Position numbers and translations under genes: made by a program
The notes under the pieces: generated by a model
Database searches by the model: none
What the model was told of the DNA's origin: nothing
The model's input: only the letters and a program-made list of their open reading frames with translations
DNA from: Bacillus xiapuensis
GTDB lineage: Bacteria; Bacillota; Bacilli; Bacillales; Domibacillaceae
Length of the DNA: 64,000 bases
Direction: 5' to 3'
Assembly (NCBI RefSeq): GCF_002797355.1
Contig: NZ_KZ454939.1
Coordinates: 715,828 to 779,827 of the forward strand
Part shown: one piece after another, positions 48,981 to 58,400 of the stretch
Layout of the letters: the number at the start of each line of letters is the position of its first letter
How positions within the stretch are numbered: position 1 is the stretch's first letter

Positions 48981-49018
48981 AGTTAAACAACGAACAAATG
49001 TTTGATGGGAGTGTGTTG

Positions 49019-49570
49019 ATGAAATCAAAATTGGTCTTGTCCATACTTAATAGTAATCCAATTCTAAAAGAATTTTTTCGTTGCGAAGTGAACCAATCAT
49101 TATTGAGGGAATATAGAGAAACACGGAACGAAAACGTTAGATTGCAGCTGGACACACGATTTAAGTCTTTTTACTTTAAAGTAAAGACCATTTCGTATTT
49201 AAGTAAATTAATCCATTTTGAAGCGATCCATTTTGATCAAAAAATCAGACAAAACCATGAGCGATTTTCATTGATACTGGACAAAAACGTTGAAGGATCA
49301 GAAATAAGATTAATTGACTTGATTGAGGACAATAGTCAAGAAGAGTTATCGATGAATCAACTAGAAGACTACATAACAGATGAAAAGGTTTATAGTGCAG
49401 TGAGTTCATTAACGAATAAACAAAAGAGGATTTTGTATTTAATGTTTGTGAAAGATAAAAAAGAGAAAGAGATATCCTCGATTCTTGGAATATCACAACA
49501 GGCGGTGTCTAAGCAGAAAAAAGCAGCCATAAAGAAGATTCGAGAGAGGTTGGATATTAATGAGAAATAG
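49019..49570 (+). CDS. sigO: SigO-like sigma factor subunit
   Basis: 183 residues. The C-terminal third is sigma region 4: LTNKQKRILYLMFVKDKKEK, EISSILGISQQAVSKQKKAA, IKKIRERL. The N-terminal part (KSLLREYRETR-like helices, then FDQKIRQNHERFSLILDKNV) matches the layout of B. subtilis SigO (YvrI) and lacks a canonical region 2. SigO works only together with RsoA, encoded by the next gene. The start at 49019 follows GGGAGTG by about 7 bases; an ATG seven codons upstream has no ribosome site. Its last 11 bases overlap rsoA. Confidence 0.75.
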   Translation: MKSKLVLSILNSNPILKEFFRCEVNQSLLREYRETRNENVRLQLDTRFKSFYFKVKTISYLSKLIHFEAIHFDQKIRQNHERFSLILDKNVEGSEIRLIDLIEDNSQEELSMNQLEDYITDEKVYSAVSSLTNKQKRILYLMFVKDKKEKEISSILGISQQAVSKQKKAAIKKIRERLDINEK

Positions 49571-49775
49571 TAGCCTAAAAATAGAAAACAGAGAAATTGT
49601 TTCAATTATCGAAAAGCTAGAACCTAAAATTAAAAAGTCGCTGCTGCAAGCAAGCTATGAGCATCGAGAAGATCTTGCGCAGGAAATTAAAGAAAAAATT
49701 ATTATTAAATTAAAAAATGAGGAACTCGCGAAGATTCCAGGTCTTTTTGAATTTATTGAAAAGAATGTAAGATAG
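49560..49775 (+). CDS. rsoA: RsoA-like sigma co-factor (region 2 subunit)
   Basis: 71 residues: REIVSIIEKLEPKIKKSLLQ, ASYEHREDLAQEIKEKIIIK, ending PGLFEFIEKNVR. The REDLAQEIKEKI part is the hallmark of sigma region 2 helix 2.2, which in RsoA (YvrHa) contacts core polymerase for SigO. The ATG lies inside the end of sigO (11-base overlap), so the two subunits are probably made in coupled fashion. Confidence 0.75.
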   Translation: MRNSSLKIENREIVSIIEKLEPKIKKSLLQASYEHREDLAQEIKEKIIIKLKNEELAKIPGLFEFIEKNVR

Positions 49776-49806
49776 TTCGAATTGTAATTGATCCGGAAAG
49801 TAAAAA

Positions 49807-49852
49807 GGGGCTGTCCCAAAAGTCGGTGACTCCAACTTTTGAGGACAGCCCC
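49807..49852 (+). terminator. intrinsic terminator after rsoA
   Basis: GGGGCTGTCC-CAAAAGT / ACTTTTG-GGACAGCCCC long stem, then CCTCTTTTATTTT. Confidence 0.85.
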
Positions 49853-49935
49853 ACCTCTTTTATTTTAGGGACTTATTAGGCAGCCCCTTTCTGTTTGATG
49901 CGCTCATAGTCTGAAATTGGAAGGGTGCCGTGTGC

Positions 49936-50070
49936 TTACAAATCCTTTATCCCAGTGCATTCCTCGCAAAAATTGCTGTAGCATTCATGCTGTTCATCGA
50001 TGTAAGAGCCGCACTTGGAGCATTGTTTCGCGGGAAGATTTTTGAAAAAATCCACAATATTTTGAACCAC
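49936..50070 (-). CDS. yhfH: YhfH-family small zinc-ribbon-like protein
   Basis: 44 residues: VQNIVDFFKNLPAKQCSKCG, SYIDEQHECYSNFCEEC. Two CxxC pairs suggest a bound zinc. YhfH proteins are conserved in Bacillus and of unknown role. GTG start at 50070 with GGGAGG 8 bases upstream; longer forms have no ribosome site. Immediately after the stop (49878-49935) the minus strand reads GTLPISDYERIKQKGAA, possibly a transposase tail. Confidence 0.8.
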   Translation of the reverse strand: MVQNIVDFFKNLPAKQCSKCGSYIDEQHECYSNFCEECTGIKDL

Positions 50071-50242
50071 TTGTAGCGCCTCCCTTTTTGTTATATAACT
50101 GATATTTAATATATTCACATTGTATTATAACAGAAGAAGGGCGTCAACCGTTTTTTGAAAATTTATAAAAATTGATGAGTTGAAGTGAAGAATAATCGGG
50201 AATACAATGAAAACAGGAACTATATGAGAAAGGGGACTGGAC

Positions 50243-50974
50243 ATGAACGTCACAATTATCGGATGCTGGGGCAGCTACCCTAAGGTCAATGAAGCAAGCT
50301 CGGGTTATTTATTTGAAGAAGATGAATTTCAATTGCTGGTGGATTGCGGCAGCGGGGTATTATCGAAGTTGCAAAATCACACAAAACCAGAACGGTTGAA
50401 CGCTGTGCTGCTTTCTCATTATCATGCGGATCATATAGCCGATATCGGCGTGCTTCAGCATGCTCTGCTTGCTCATAAATATTTATGCAAAGAGGAGCGG
50501 CTTCTTCCGATTTATGGCCATAAAGAAGACGCTGGCTTTTCTGCACTTACATACAAAGACTTAACGGAAGGAAGAGCATACCAGCCCGATGACCAATTGA
50601 ACATTGGTCCATTCACTGTTCAATTTTTACGGACGGCTCACTCTGTGCCGTGTTTTGCTATGAGGATTTCTTCTAAAGGGCACTCGGTTGTCTATACAGC
50701 GGATTCCGCTTACCGGGAGGAATTGATTCCATTTGCTAAAGGATGCGATGTTCTGCTGTGTGAGAGCAGCTTCTACAGCGGAATGGATGCAAAGAAGGCC
50801 GGGCATATGACGAGCACTGAAGCGGGCCGGCTGGCGCAGCGGGCTGGGGCGCGGACACTCGTGCTAACGCATTTGCCGCATTTTGGCGAGCTTTGGAAGT
50901 TAAAAGATGAGGCGGAAACAGAATTTCATGGTACAGTATTAATGGCGAAGCAAGATTTAGAAATCGGATTATAA
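50243..50974 (+). CDS. yhfI: metallo-beta-lactamase-fold hydrolase YhfI
   Basis: 243 residues. Metal motif LLSHYHADHIADIGVL (HxHxDH), later His in TAHSVPCFAM, Asp in VVYTADSAY and His in LTHLPHFGE, as in RNase Z/YhfI-type MBL proteins. Substrate unknown. GAAAGGGG lies upstream of the ATG. Followed 12 bases later by lplJ, likely one operon. Confidence 0.88.
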   Translation: MNVTIIGCWGSYPKVNEASSGYLFEEDEFQLLVDCGSGVLSKLQNHTKPERLNAVLLSHYHADHIADIGVLQHALLAHKYLCKEERLLPIYGHKEDAGFSALTYKDLTEGRAYQPDDQLNIGPFTVQFLRTAHSVPCFAMRISSKGHSVVYTADSAYREELIPFAKGCDVLLCESSFYSGMDAKKAGHMTSTEAGRLAQRAGARTLVLTHLPHFGELWKLKDEAETEFHGTVLMAKQDLEIGL

Positions 50975-50986
50975 TGGAGGGTCATT

Positions 50987-51976
50987 ATGCTTTTCATCGA
51001 CAACAAGGGGATTACTGATCCGCGCATCAATCTAGCTATTGAAGAATATGCGGTGAAATACTTAGATATTAACGAAACGTATTTGCTTTTTTACGTGAAT
51101 GAACCGTCCATTATTATTGGAAAGAATCAGAACACTATAGAAGAAGTCAATATCGACTACGTGGAGAAAGAAGGCATTCATATTGTCCGCCGTCTGTCAG
51201 GAGGCGGAGCCGTTTATCATGATTTAGGCAACTTGAACTTCAGCTTTATTACAAAGGATGACGGCGACAGCTTTCATAATTTTCGGAAGTTCACAGAACC
51301 GGTGATCACCGCCTTGCATCAGCTGGGCGTACAAGCAGAGCTCAGCGGAAGGAATGATATTCTGGCCAATGGATATAAAATTTCCGGAAATGCCCAGTTC
51401 TCCACGAAAGGCCGGATGTTCAGCCATGGAACTCTGCTGTTTGATACCAATATGGACGACGTCGTTTCGGCTTTAAAGGTAAGAAAAGACAAAATTGAAT
51501 CAAAGGGCATTAAATCAATTCGCAGCCGGGTTGCTAATATTAAAGATTTAATAACGGGTGATATGACAGTTGAGGAGTTTCGCGAGTTTCTGCTGCATGC
51601 GATATTTAAAGGAGAGGAATCGGTTCCTGAGTACAGGCTGAATGAGGGGGATTGGAATAACATTCAGGACATTTCCCGGTCGAGATACAGCAATTGGGAT
51701 TGGAACTTTGGAAAATCTCCTGCTTTTAATATTCAGCGTTCGCATCGTTTTCCCGCCGGCCTCATTGATATTCGTCTGGATATCAAAAAAGGCCGAATAC
51801 ACCATTGCAAAATTTATGGGGATTTCTTCGGAGCGGGAGATGTGGAAGAAGTGGAAAGGAAGCTGACGGGTATCCGATATGAAAGGAGCGACATTGTTCA
51901 GGCTCTGCAGTCAGTGGACGTTGCTCACTATTTTGGCGCCATTACCCAGCAGCAATTTGCGGAGCTTTTGTATTAA
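50987..51976 (+). CDS. lplJ: lipoate-protein ligase LplJ
   Basis: 329 residues; attaches free lipoate to E2 subunits and GcvH. Signatures: SIIIGKNQNTIEEVN, VRRLSGGGAVYHDLGNLNFS, and KISGNAQFSTKGRMFSHGTL with the catalytic Lys region; a C-terminal accessory domain completes the family length. GGAGGG 5 bases before ATG. Confidence 0.93.
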   Translation: MLFIDNKGITDPRINLAIEEYAVKYLDINETYLLFYVNEPSIIIGKNQNTIEEVNIDYVEKEGIHIVRRLSGGGAVYHDLGNLNFSFITKDDGDSFHNFRKFTEPVITALHQLGVQAELSGRNDILANGYKISGNAQFSTKGRMFSHGTLLFDTNMDDVVSALKVRKDKIESKGIKSIRSRVANIKDLITGDMTVEEFREFLLHAIFKGEESVPEYRLNEGDWNNIQDISRSRYSNWDWNFGKSPAFNIQRSHRFPAGLIDIRLDIKKGRIHHCKIYGDFFGAGDVEEVERKLTGIRYERSDIVQALQSVDVAHYFGAITQQQFAELLY

Positions 51977-51986
51977 TGATTAGAAA

Positions 51987-52032
51987 GAAGCGGTTGACTG
52001 AAGAAGCAAAACAGTCAACCGCTTCTTTTTGT
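51987..52032 (+). terminator. intrinsic terminator after lplJ
   Basis: GAAGCGGTTGACTG / CAGTCAACCGCTTC stem, then TTTTTG. Confidence 0.9.
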
Positions 52033-52125
52033 TTGGAATAAAACGGCTAGCTATCCAGTTTGTATTTTCTGTTCTAATTTCTTTTAATGGGCATTACATA
52101 TAGTAAGGGGGAAGGAGTGAGACAA

Positions 52126-53421
52126 GTGAGGAAAAAATGGACTTTGTATGCCGTTTTGGGCTATTTACTTTTTGCAGGCGGCATATATTATTATTTATAT
52201 GGGATGGGAACCGAGCCGCTTCCTTCTATTTATAAAGGGACAAGTGCTGATCCAGCAGGATTTTTAAGCGGTGAGGAGCAGGAGCTAAGTGCGGAATACT
52301 CCAAGGTTCGGAATCTGCTGTATTTTTTGAGTGCGCCGCTGGAATGGCTGATGTATTTGTTTATTGTGTTATTTGGATTATCTAGATGGTTTGAAAAATG
52401 GGCAGTGCAGACCGCACGTTTTTCATTTATCCAAACGGCTGCCTATGTATTTTATTTGGCGCTGTTTACAGCGGTCCTCACATTTCCCATTCAATATATT
52501 GGCTTTCATTTCTCTAAAGCTTATGGGATCTCCGCTCAAACTTTTGCCCAATGGATGAGGGACGAACTCATCGACTTTTGGATCGGTTACGGCATTATGA
52601 CGATTCTCATTTTTGTTTTGTACGGACTGATGAGAAAGTTTAAGAAAAAATGGTGGCTGGCTGCATGGGGATTATTTGTTCCGTATACAGTCTTTATGAT
52701 GTATGTACAGCCTGTCATTATTGATCCGATTTACAATGATTTCTATCCGCTGAAGGATAAAGAATTGGAGGAGGAAATCCTCTCTCTTGCTGAAAAAGCT
52801 GATATTCCGTCCAGTCATGTATTTGAAGTGAATATGTCTGACAAAACCCGCGCATTGAATGCTTACGTCACCGGAATTGGAAGCAATGCCCGAATCGTAT
52901 TATGGGATACGATGCTAAGTAAGCTATCGAAGGATGAAATATTGTTTGTAATGGCTCATGAAATGGCGCATTATGTAAAGAAACATATTTACGTGGGCAT
53001 GATCTTCTATCTGCTTCTCGCCTTTTTTGGATTTTGGCTGACGGCTGTATTGACGGAGAGGTTTATTGGAAAATACGGGCGGGAGCTGAAGATGACAAAG
53101 CGGTCTCAATTGCGGACGCTGCCTTTGCTGTTAATGTTCATCTCTCTAATAGGTTTTGCATCCAGTCCTTTATCTAATATGGTATCGAGATTTGAAGAGA
53201 AGCAGTCGGATGCTTATGCGATTGAGATGACGGGGGATAAAGAAGCGGCCATCAGCGCTTTTCAAAAGCTGGCGAAAGAAGGGCTGTCAGAGGTGAAGCC
53301 CCCGCTGCTCGTAAAAATCTTCCGTTACAGCCATCCTTCCATGGCGGAAAGATTATACACGATTGAGACCTATCCATTGGATGAAAGCAAAAAAGAAGAG
53401 AAAGATGGGAAAAGCACTTAA
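52126..53421 (+). CDS. yhfN: M48-family membrane metalloprotease YhfN
   Basis: 431 residues. An N-terminal CAAX-protease-1-like membrane part with about five helices, then the zinc site VMAHEMAHYVKKH (HExxH) and the third ligand in EEKQSDAYAIEM. Members cleave membrane-associated peptides. The GTG at 52126 is chosen because AAGGAGTG lies 7-9 bases upstream; an ATG 13 codons earlier has none. Confidence 0.9.
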   Translation: MRKKWTLYAVLGYLLFAGGIYYYLYGMGTEPLPSIYKGTSADPAGFLSGEEQELSAEYSKVRNLLYFLSAPLEWLMYLFIVLFGLSRWFEKWAVQTARFSFIQTAAYVFYLALFTAVLTFPIQYIGFHFSKAYGISAQTFAQWMRDELIDFWIGYGIMTILIFVLYGLMRKFKKKWWLAAWGLFVPYTVFMMYVQPVIIDPIYNDFYPLKDKELEEEILSLAEKADIPSSHVFEVNMSDKTRALNAYVTGIGSNARIVLWDTMLSKLSKDEILFVMAHEMAHYVKKHIYVGMIFYLLLAFFGFWLTAVLTERFIGKYGRELKMTKRSQLRTLPLLLMFISLIGFASSPLSNMVSRFEEKQSDAYAIEMTGDKEAAISAFQKLAKEGLSEVKPPLLVKIFRYSHPSMAERLYTIETYPLDESKKEEKDGKST

Positions 53422-53433
53422 AAAAAGCCCAAC

Positions 53434-53488
53434 GGCCCCTTAAGCGCCGGTTCTTTCGGTACGAGGAAGGAACCGGGCATTTAAGGGC
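53434..53488 (-). terminator. long hairpin between yhfN and IDEAL-domain gene
   Basis: GCCC-TTAAGCGCCGGTTCTTTC pairs imperfectly with GGAAGGAACCGG-TTTAAGGGC. A T run (GGGCTTTTTTT) follows only on the minus strand, so it mainly serves the IDEAL-domain gene. Confidence 0.65.
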
Positions 53489-53554
53489 AGTCAGCTCCAA
53501 GCCCTTAAGGCAACGAAGAGGAGTGAAAGAGGAGGTTTCCGGTAAAGAAGGAAG

Positions 53555-53785
53555 TCAGGATTTAAAAGATTGTTCTAATTGAATTAATTGATTGGATAAT
53601 TGAATAAAGGCAGAGCGATCGTTTTGATCAAGAGACTGATCAATGGCCGCCATTAATCTTTGTTTTTCTTGCTTAAAAAGAATCTCGTTCAGCAATTCGT
53701 CGATGTAGACAAGGGCGGCGCTCCTCTCTTGCTCATGCGGCATCGGCGACTTCATCATCTCAGCGAAATAATTGTTGTTTTCCAT
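53555..53785 (-). CDS. IDEAL-domain protein
   Basis: 76 residues. The C-terminal part (LNEILFKQEKQRLMAAIDQS, LDQNDRSAFIQLSNQLIQLE) is an IDEAL domain, a short helical module found alone or at the end of YpiB and ComK-related proteins and thought to bind protein partners. AGAGGTGATG precedes the ATG. Single gene. Confidence 0.8.
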   Translation of the reverse strand: MENNNYFAEMMKSPMPHEQERSAALVYIDELLNEILFKQEKQRLMAAIDQSLDQNDRSAFIQLSNQLIQLEQSFKS

Positions 53786-53935
53786 TTCTCATCACCTCTG
53801 ATACCTTTTTCTTATTATATGCGATTTGTAAAGAATAATCAACAAAAAATTAATAATTTTCTGTTAATTATTCTTCGAAAATAAATTTGAGATAGCCCCC
53901 TGCTGTTTTTATGAGCCTTTATCAGAATGAGCGGG

Positions 53936-54301
53936 CTATTGCTGCTGGAATCGTCCGTATAAATAATATTTCATTAATTGCTCTACTCCGTTTCTCAGCC
54001 GGGGATTAAAATAATTATGCTGCTCTTCATAGCCCTTGTATAAAAACAGATACATAGTAAATGATTCATCCGATTGGAGTTTTTGGACGCGAATCTGCTG
54101 CCTTTGCATAGATCTGCGAGCGGCGGTTAAATCGCGCTGGACGGCGTTCATCGTTTCGCTGATCCACTCTAAGTAGGGGCTCTTTAATTTAAAGGAGCTG
54201 TTCTCAATCAGCTGCTTATCTCTATTCAATACGGTCAGTACCATCGGCAAATAGATCGTCTTTTCAATCAAGTCGCGTTCCTGCTCCGGTATTCTCGTCA
54301 T
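53936..54301 (-). CDS. yhjD: YhjD-like protein
   Basis: 121 residues, soluble and helical: MTRIPEQERDLIEKTIYLPM, VLTVLNRDKQLIENSSFKLK and LFLYKGYEEQHNYFNPRLRN. It matches B. subtilis YhjD, a sporulation-regulon protein of unknown function. AGGAGGAGAG lies 5 bases before the ATG. Divergent from yhjE. Confidence 0.8.
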   Translation of the reverse strand: MTRIPEQERDLIEKTIYLPMVLTVLNRDKQLIENSSFKLKSPYLEWISETMNAVQRDLTAARRSMQRQQIRVQKLQSDESFTMYLFLYKGYEEQHNYFNPRLRNGVEQLMKYYLYGRFQQQ

Positions 54302-54479
54302 TGAACTCTCCTCCTATAAAGAGAACATATGTTCTTATTTTAAAGAAACTTAACAGAAATTGCAAGGGGATTTTTCTTTAGCATGGACGAAATGGATGCG
54401 TATTATTAACGATTCAGGCCATTATCTGTGGTAGAATAGGGAGAGTGATATTGAGCTTTTATAAGGGGTAATTGACGTT

Positions 54480-55094
54480 ATGGACCTTCAAACAATCCGC
54501 GAATGGTTTACATTAGAAAATGTACAAGATTTAATCGAACGCTATCAATCATTTGGACCGATCCCCGGATTTCTATTGCCGATGCTAGAAGCGTTTTTGC
54601 CGTTTTTGCCGCTCTTTGCCTTTGTATTAGCAAATGTGAATGCGTTTGGCTTATGGTTTGGCTTCTTGCTGTCATGGGGAGGAGCTGTGACCGGCGCTTT
54701 TCTAGTTTTTCTTTTGGTGAGGAATTTTGGGCAGCGGCGGCTGCTTCATTTTCTGCAACGGCATAAGCAGGTTCAGAAGTTAATGGACTGGGTCGACCGC
54801 CACGGATTTGGTCCGGTTTTTTTGCTGCTGTGTTTTCCTTTTACCCCTTCTGCAATTGTCAATATTGTGGCAGGATTATCGAATATAAGCATCACTCAAT
54901 ACTTGCTGGCTGTTATGACCGGTAAAGTGGTTATGATCTTTACCATCAGCTTTATCGGCTATGATGTCACCGCTCTAATTAAAGAACCGGTGAGAACGGC
55001 GGTCGTGGCAGGAGTGATCTTTATTTTATGGTTTGTCGGGAAACAGATGGAAGCTCGGTTAAATAAACAAGAAACAAAAGAAAGAGGGCATTGA
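54480..55094 (+). CDS. yhjE: TVP38/TMEM64 (DedA-like) membrane protein YhjE
   Basis: 204 residues, five or six membrane helices. The VTT domain motif is visible in GFGPVFLLLCFPFTPSAIVN, then IVAGLSNISITQYLLAVMTG. Relatives are lipid scramblase/flippase-type proteins; substrate not established. Ribosome site AAGGGG is rather far (about 12 bases). Followed by a terminator. Confidence 0.87.
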   Translation: MDLQTIREWFTLENVQDLIERYQSFGPIPGFLLPMLEAFLPFLPLFAFVLANVNAFGLWFGFLLSWGGAVTGAFLVFLLVRNFGQRRLLHFLQRHKQVQKLMDWVDRHGFGPVFLLLCFPFTPSAIVNIVAGLSNISITQYLLAVMTGKVVMIFTISFIGYDVTALIKEPVRTAVVAGVIFILWFVGKQMEARLNKQETKERGH

Positions 55095-55123
55095 GGGCTG
55101 ATTGGAAATCAGCTCTTTTTTTT
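55093..55123 (+). terminator. intrinsic terminator after yhjE
   Basis: GCTGATT / AATCAGC stem with a 3-base loop, then CTCTTTTTTTT. Confidence 0.85.
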
Positions 55124-55320
55124 ATCCGGCCTTCAGGATGAAGCGGCAAGCCAAAAGTCTAAGCGGGAGAATTACGGCATCCGCATGCCTGCATGATGCA
55201 GATGGCAGCCTGTGTTCTTTTTTTCAGCAACGGGAAATGAAAGAACCCCCGCTGTTTGAAGGCTGGCTTTATTGGCAGGGCAGGCGGCAGCAAGCGGTCA
55301 TCGGTCATTTTCTCTTTTGG
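55124..55320. other. gene-free stretch upstream of addB
   Basis: About 200 bases with no credible gene. It includes a run AACCCCCGCTGTTTGAAGG that recurs in similar form near 26020 and 30080. Confidence 0.5.
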
Positions 55321-55349
55321 ATGACAGAACGTATGATCTGTATTATAGT
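55321..55349 (+). promoter_or_regulatory. addBA promoter
   Basis: -35 ATGACA (55321-55326), 17-base spacer, -10 TATAGT (55344-55349), 58 bases before addB. Confidence 0.6.
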
Positions 55350-55406
55350 GGGAATATAAGTTGAATCAGCTGTTTCGTTATACTAGTCTTCATGGAGGGA
55401 AAACGC

Positions 55407-58400
55407 ATGTCTATTCGCTTTATACTCGGCCGGGCAGGCACCGGAAAAACCAATTATATTTTTCAAGAGATCAAACAATCCGTAAAAGAAAATCCAGCGG
55501 AGCAAACGCCTATTATTTATTTAGTGCCGGAGCAGATGACCTATTTATCTGAATATCATTTAGCGGCCGATCCCGAGCTTGGCGGGATGATTCGCGCTCA
55601 AGTATACAGCTTCACCCGGCTGGCATGGCGCGTACTGCAAGAAAGCGGAGGCATCAGCAGACAGCATATTACCGCTTCCGGACTAAATATGCTGATACGG
55701 AAAATCATTGAAGATAAAAAGGATGAATTGAAAATCTTCGCCAAAGCGGCCGATAAGAATGGATTCATCAGTCAAGTGGAAGAAATGCTGACGGAATTTA
55801 AACGGTATTGTGTAACGCCGCAAGAGCTTGCGGAGAAGAAGGAAGAGATGATAAGCGGCGGGAGCTCCAGCGCATTGGCTGATAAGCTGGAGGATCTTCA
55901 AGCAATCTACAGCGATTTTGAAGAGGCGCTGATCGGCAAATATGTAGACTCGGAAGATTATTTGCGGCTGTTAGCGGAAGCGGCGGCTTCCTCCGCTTAT
56001 ATCCAGCAGGCAGATGTGTATATTGACGGCTTCCACAGCTTTACTCCCCAAGAATATGAGGTGATTCTTCAGCTCATGAAGCATGCCAAACGCGTGACGG
56101 TGGCATTAACGGCGGATACTTCTTTTCGAGCGGGACCTCCTGAAGAAACCCATTTATTTCGCATGACGGGTGAAACGTATTCGATTATTTATGAACTGGC
56201 GAAGAACAGCGGCGTTGCTGTTGAAGAGGATCTCTTGCTGACCTTGCCCCGGCGATACAGTGAGCAAGGGCTTATTCATTTAGAGAGAACTTTCGAATAT
56301 CGTCCGCAAGCAGTCTATGAAAAGCCGGCGCCTGTCCTCATTATGCAGGCAGCAAACCGGCGGGCAGAGATTGAAGGAGTGGCCAGAGAAATTAGAAGAC
56401 TGGCCCGTGAAAAAGGACGCCGCTATAAGCAAATGGCTGTTTTAGTAAGGAACGGGCAAGATTATCAGCAGGTGATTGAAACGGTTTTTCATGATTATGA
56501 GATCCCTTTTTATATAGACCGGAAATATTCGATGTTAGATCATCCGCTGATTGAGCTTATCCGTTCCACGCTTGAGATCATTGGCAGCCGATGGCGCTAT
56601 GAGCCGGTGTTCCGCGCGGTAAAAACAGACCTGCTATTTCCTTTAAAGGAGAATTGGGAGCGGCTTCGTGAAAAAATGGACCGCTTAGAGAACTATGTGC
56701 TGGCCTTCGGTGTGAAAGGAGACCGCTGGACGAACGGCGAACAGTGGAGCTATCGACGGTATCGCGGGTTGGAGCAAGTCAATAATGTTCAAACAGATGA
56801 AGAGCGAAAAATTGAAACAGAATTAAATGAGATGAAACGGCTCATTACAGAACCGGTTCTCCGCTTAGCGCGCCGGCTGAAAAAAGCGAAAGTGAGCAAA
56901 GACTTTTGTGAAGCGCTCTATTATTATTTGGAGGAGCTGGAAATTCCGACTAAGCTTGAAAAACTTAGCCGGGAGGCGGAGGAGCGAGGAGATTTACTAA
57001 CAGCGCGAGAGCATAATCAGGCGTGGAACGCAGTGATGGAGCTGCTTGATCAATACGTGGAAGTGCTGGGTGATGAATCCATGACGGTGAAGAAATTCAC
57101 AACGATCATGGATGCTGGGTTAGAAGCGATGAGGTTTGCGACAGTGCCTCCAGCTGTGGATCAAGTGGTTGTTGCCCAGCTTGAACTATCGCGGCTTGCC
57201 GATGTGGAGGCAGCCTTTGTTATCGGCATTAATGACGGGGTTTTGCCGGCAAAAATGACAGACGAAGGCATGCTGGCTGATGAGGATCGTCAGCGGCTTC
57301 TCGACAGCGGAATGAAGCTGGCGCCAAACAGCAAAACGAGATTGCTTGATGAGGAATTTATCGCTTATAAAGCTTTTACAACACCATCGAGCCGTCTGTA
57401 TATTTCTTATCCGCTGGCTGATGAGGAAGGCAAGGCGCTGTATCCTTCCCTTTTTATTAAACGGCTGAAGGAGATGTTCCCCTCCGCAGAAGAACGATGG
57501 CTGGTGAATGATCCATCTGAATTAGGAGAGGATGAGGCGCTGCAGTACGTATGTCATCCTAGTGCCACCCTGTCTTATTTAACGGCTCAGCTGCAGCTTA
57601 AGAAGCTTCAGTATCCTATATATGATTTTTGGTGGGATGTTTATAACTTTTATATCCATACACCGGGAGAGAAAGAAAGGGCCTCTATGGTGCTGTCCAG
57701 CTTGTTTTATAAGAATGAAGCCACTCCTTTGGATGACAAAGTCAGCAGGGAGCTTTACGGAGAAGAGGTGATTGCCAGTGTATCGAGAATGGAAATGTTT
57801 AATAGCTGCCCGTTTTCTCACTTCGCCACTCACGGTCTCAAATTAAGAGAGCGTGACATTTATCGCCTGCAGGCGCCGGCGATTGGGGATCTCTTTCATG
57901 GAGCGCTGAAATGGATTGCTGAAGAAATAGAAAAACGCGGATTGAATTGGGCAAATCTAACCCAAAAACAATGCTGGCATTTTGCAAAAGAAGCGGTCGC
58001 TCATTTAGCACCCAAACTGCAAAATCAAATTTTATTAAGCTCGAACCGCTATCTTTATATCAGCCGCAAGCTGGAACAAATTATTGGAAGAGCCTCCTAT
58101 GTCTTAAGCGGGCAAGCTCGGGCAAGCGGGTTTTCCCCCGTAGGCATTGAGCTTGGCTTTGGTCCGCGAGCTGAACTGCCGCCGTTAACTTTTACGCTGA
58201 AGAACGGAACAAAAATGGCTCTGGCAGGAAGGATTGACCGCGTGGATAAAGCAGCTGGAGAAAACGAAGTGTATTTGCGCGTCATCGACTATAAATCCAG
58301 CGGTCATGAACTGGATTTGACTGAAATGTATTATGGCCTCGCTTTGCAGATGCTAACTTATTTAGACATTATCTTAACGTACTCACCGCAGATTGTCGGC

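Noticed and set aside
49878-49935. Transposase C-terminal tail (GTLPISDYERIKQKGAA) on the minus strand
   Set aside because: Only 17 residues, no family motif; too short to call an insertion element.
55102-55359. 85-codon open frame upstream of addB
   Set aside because: It begins inside the yhjE terminator, has no ribosome site and covers the addB promoter.
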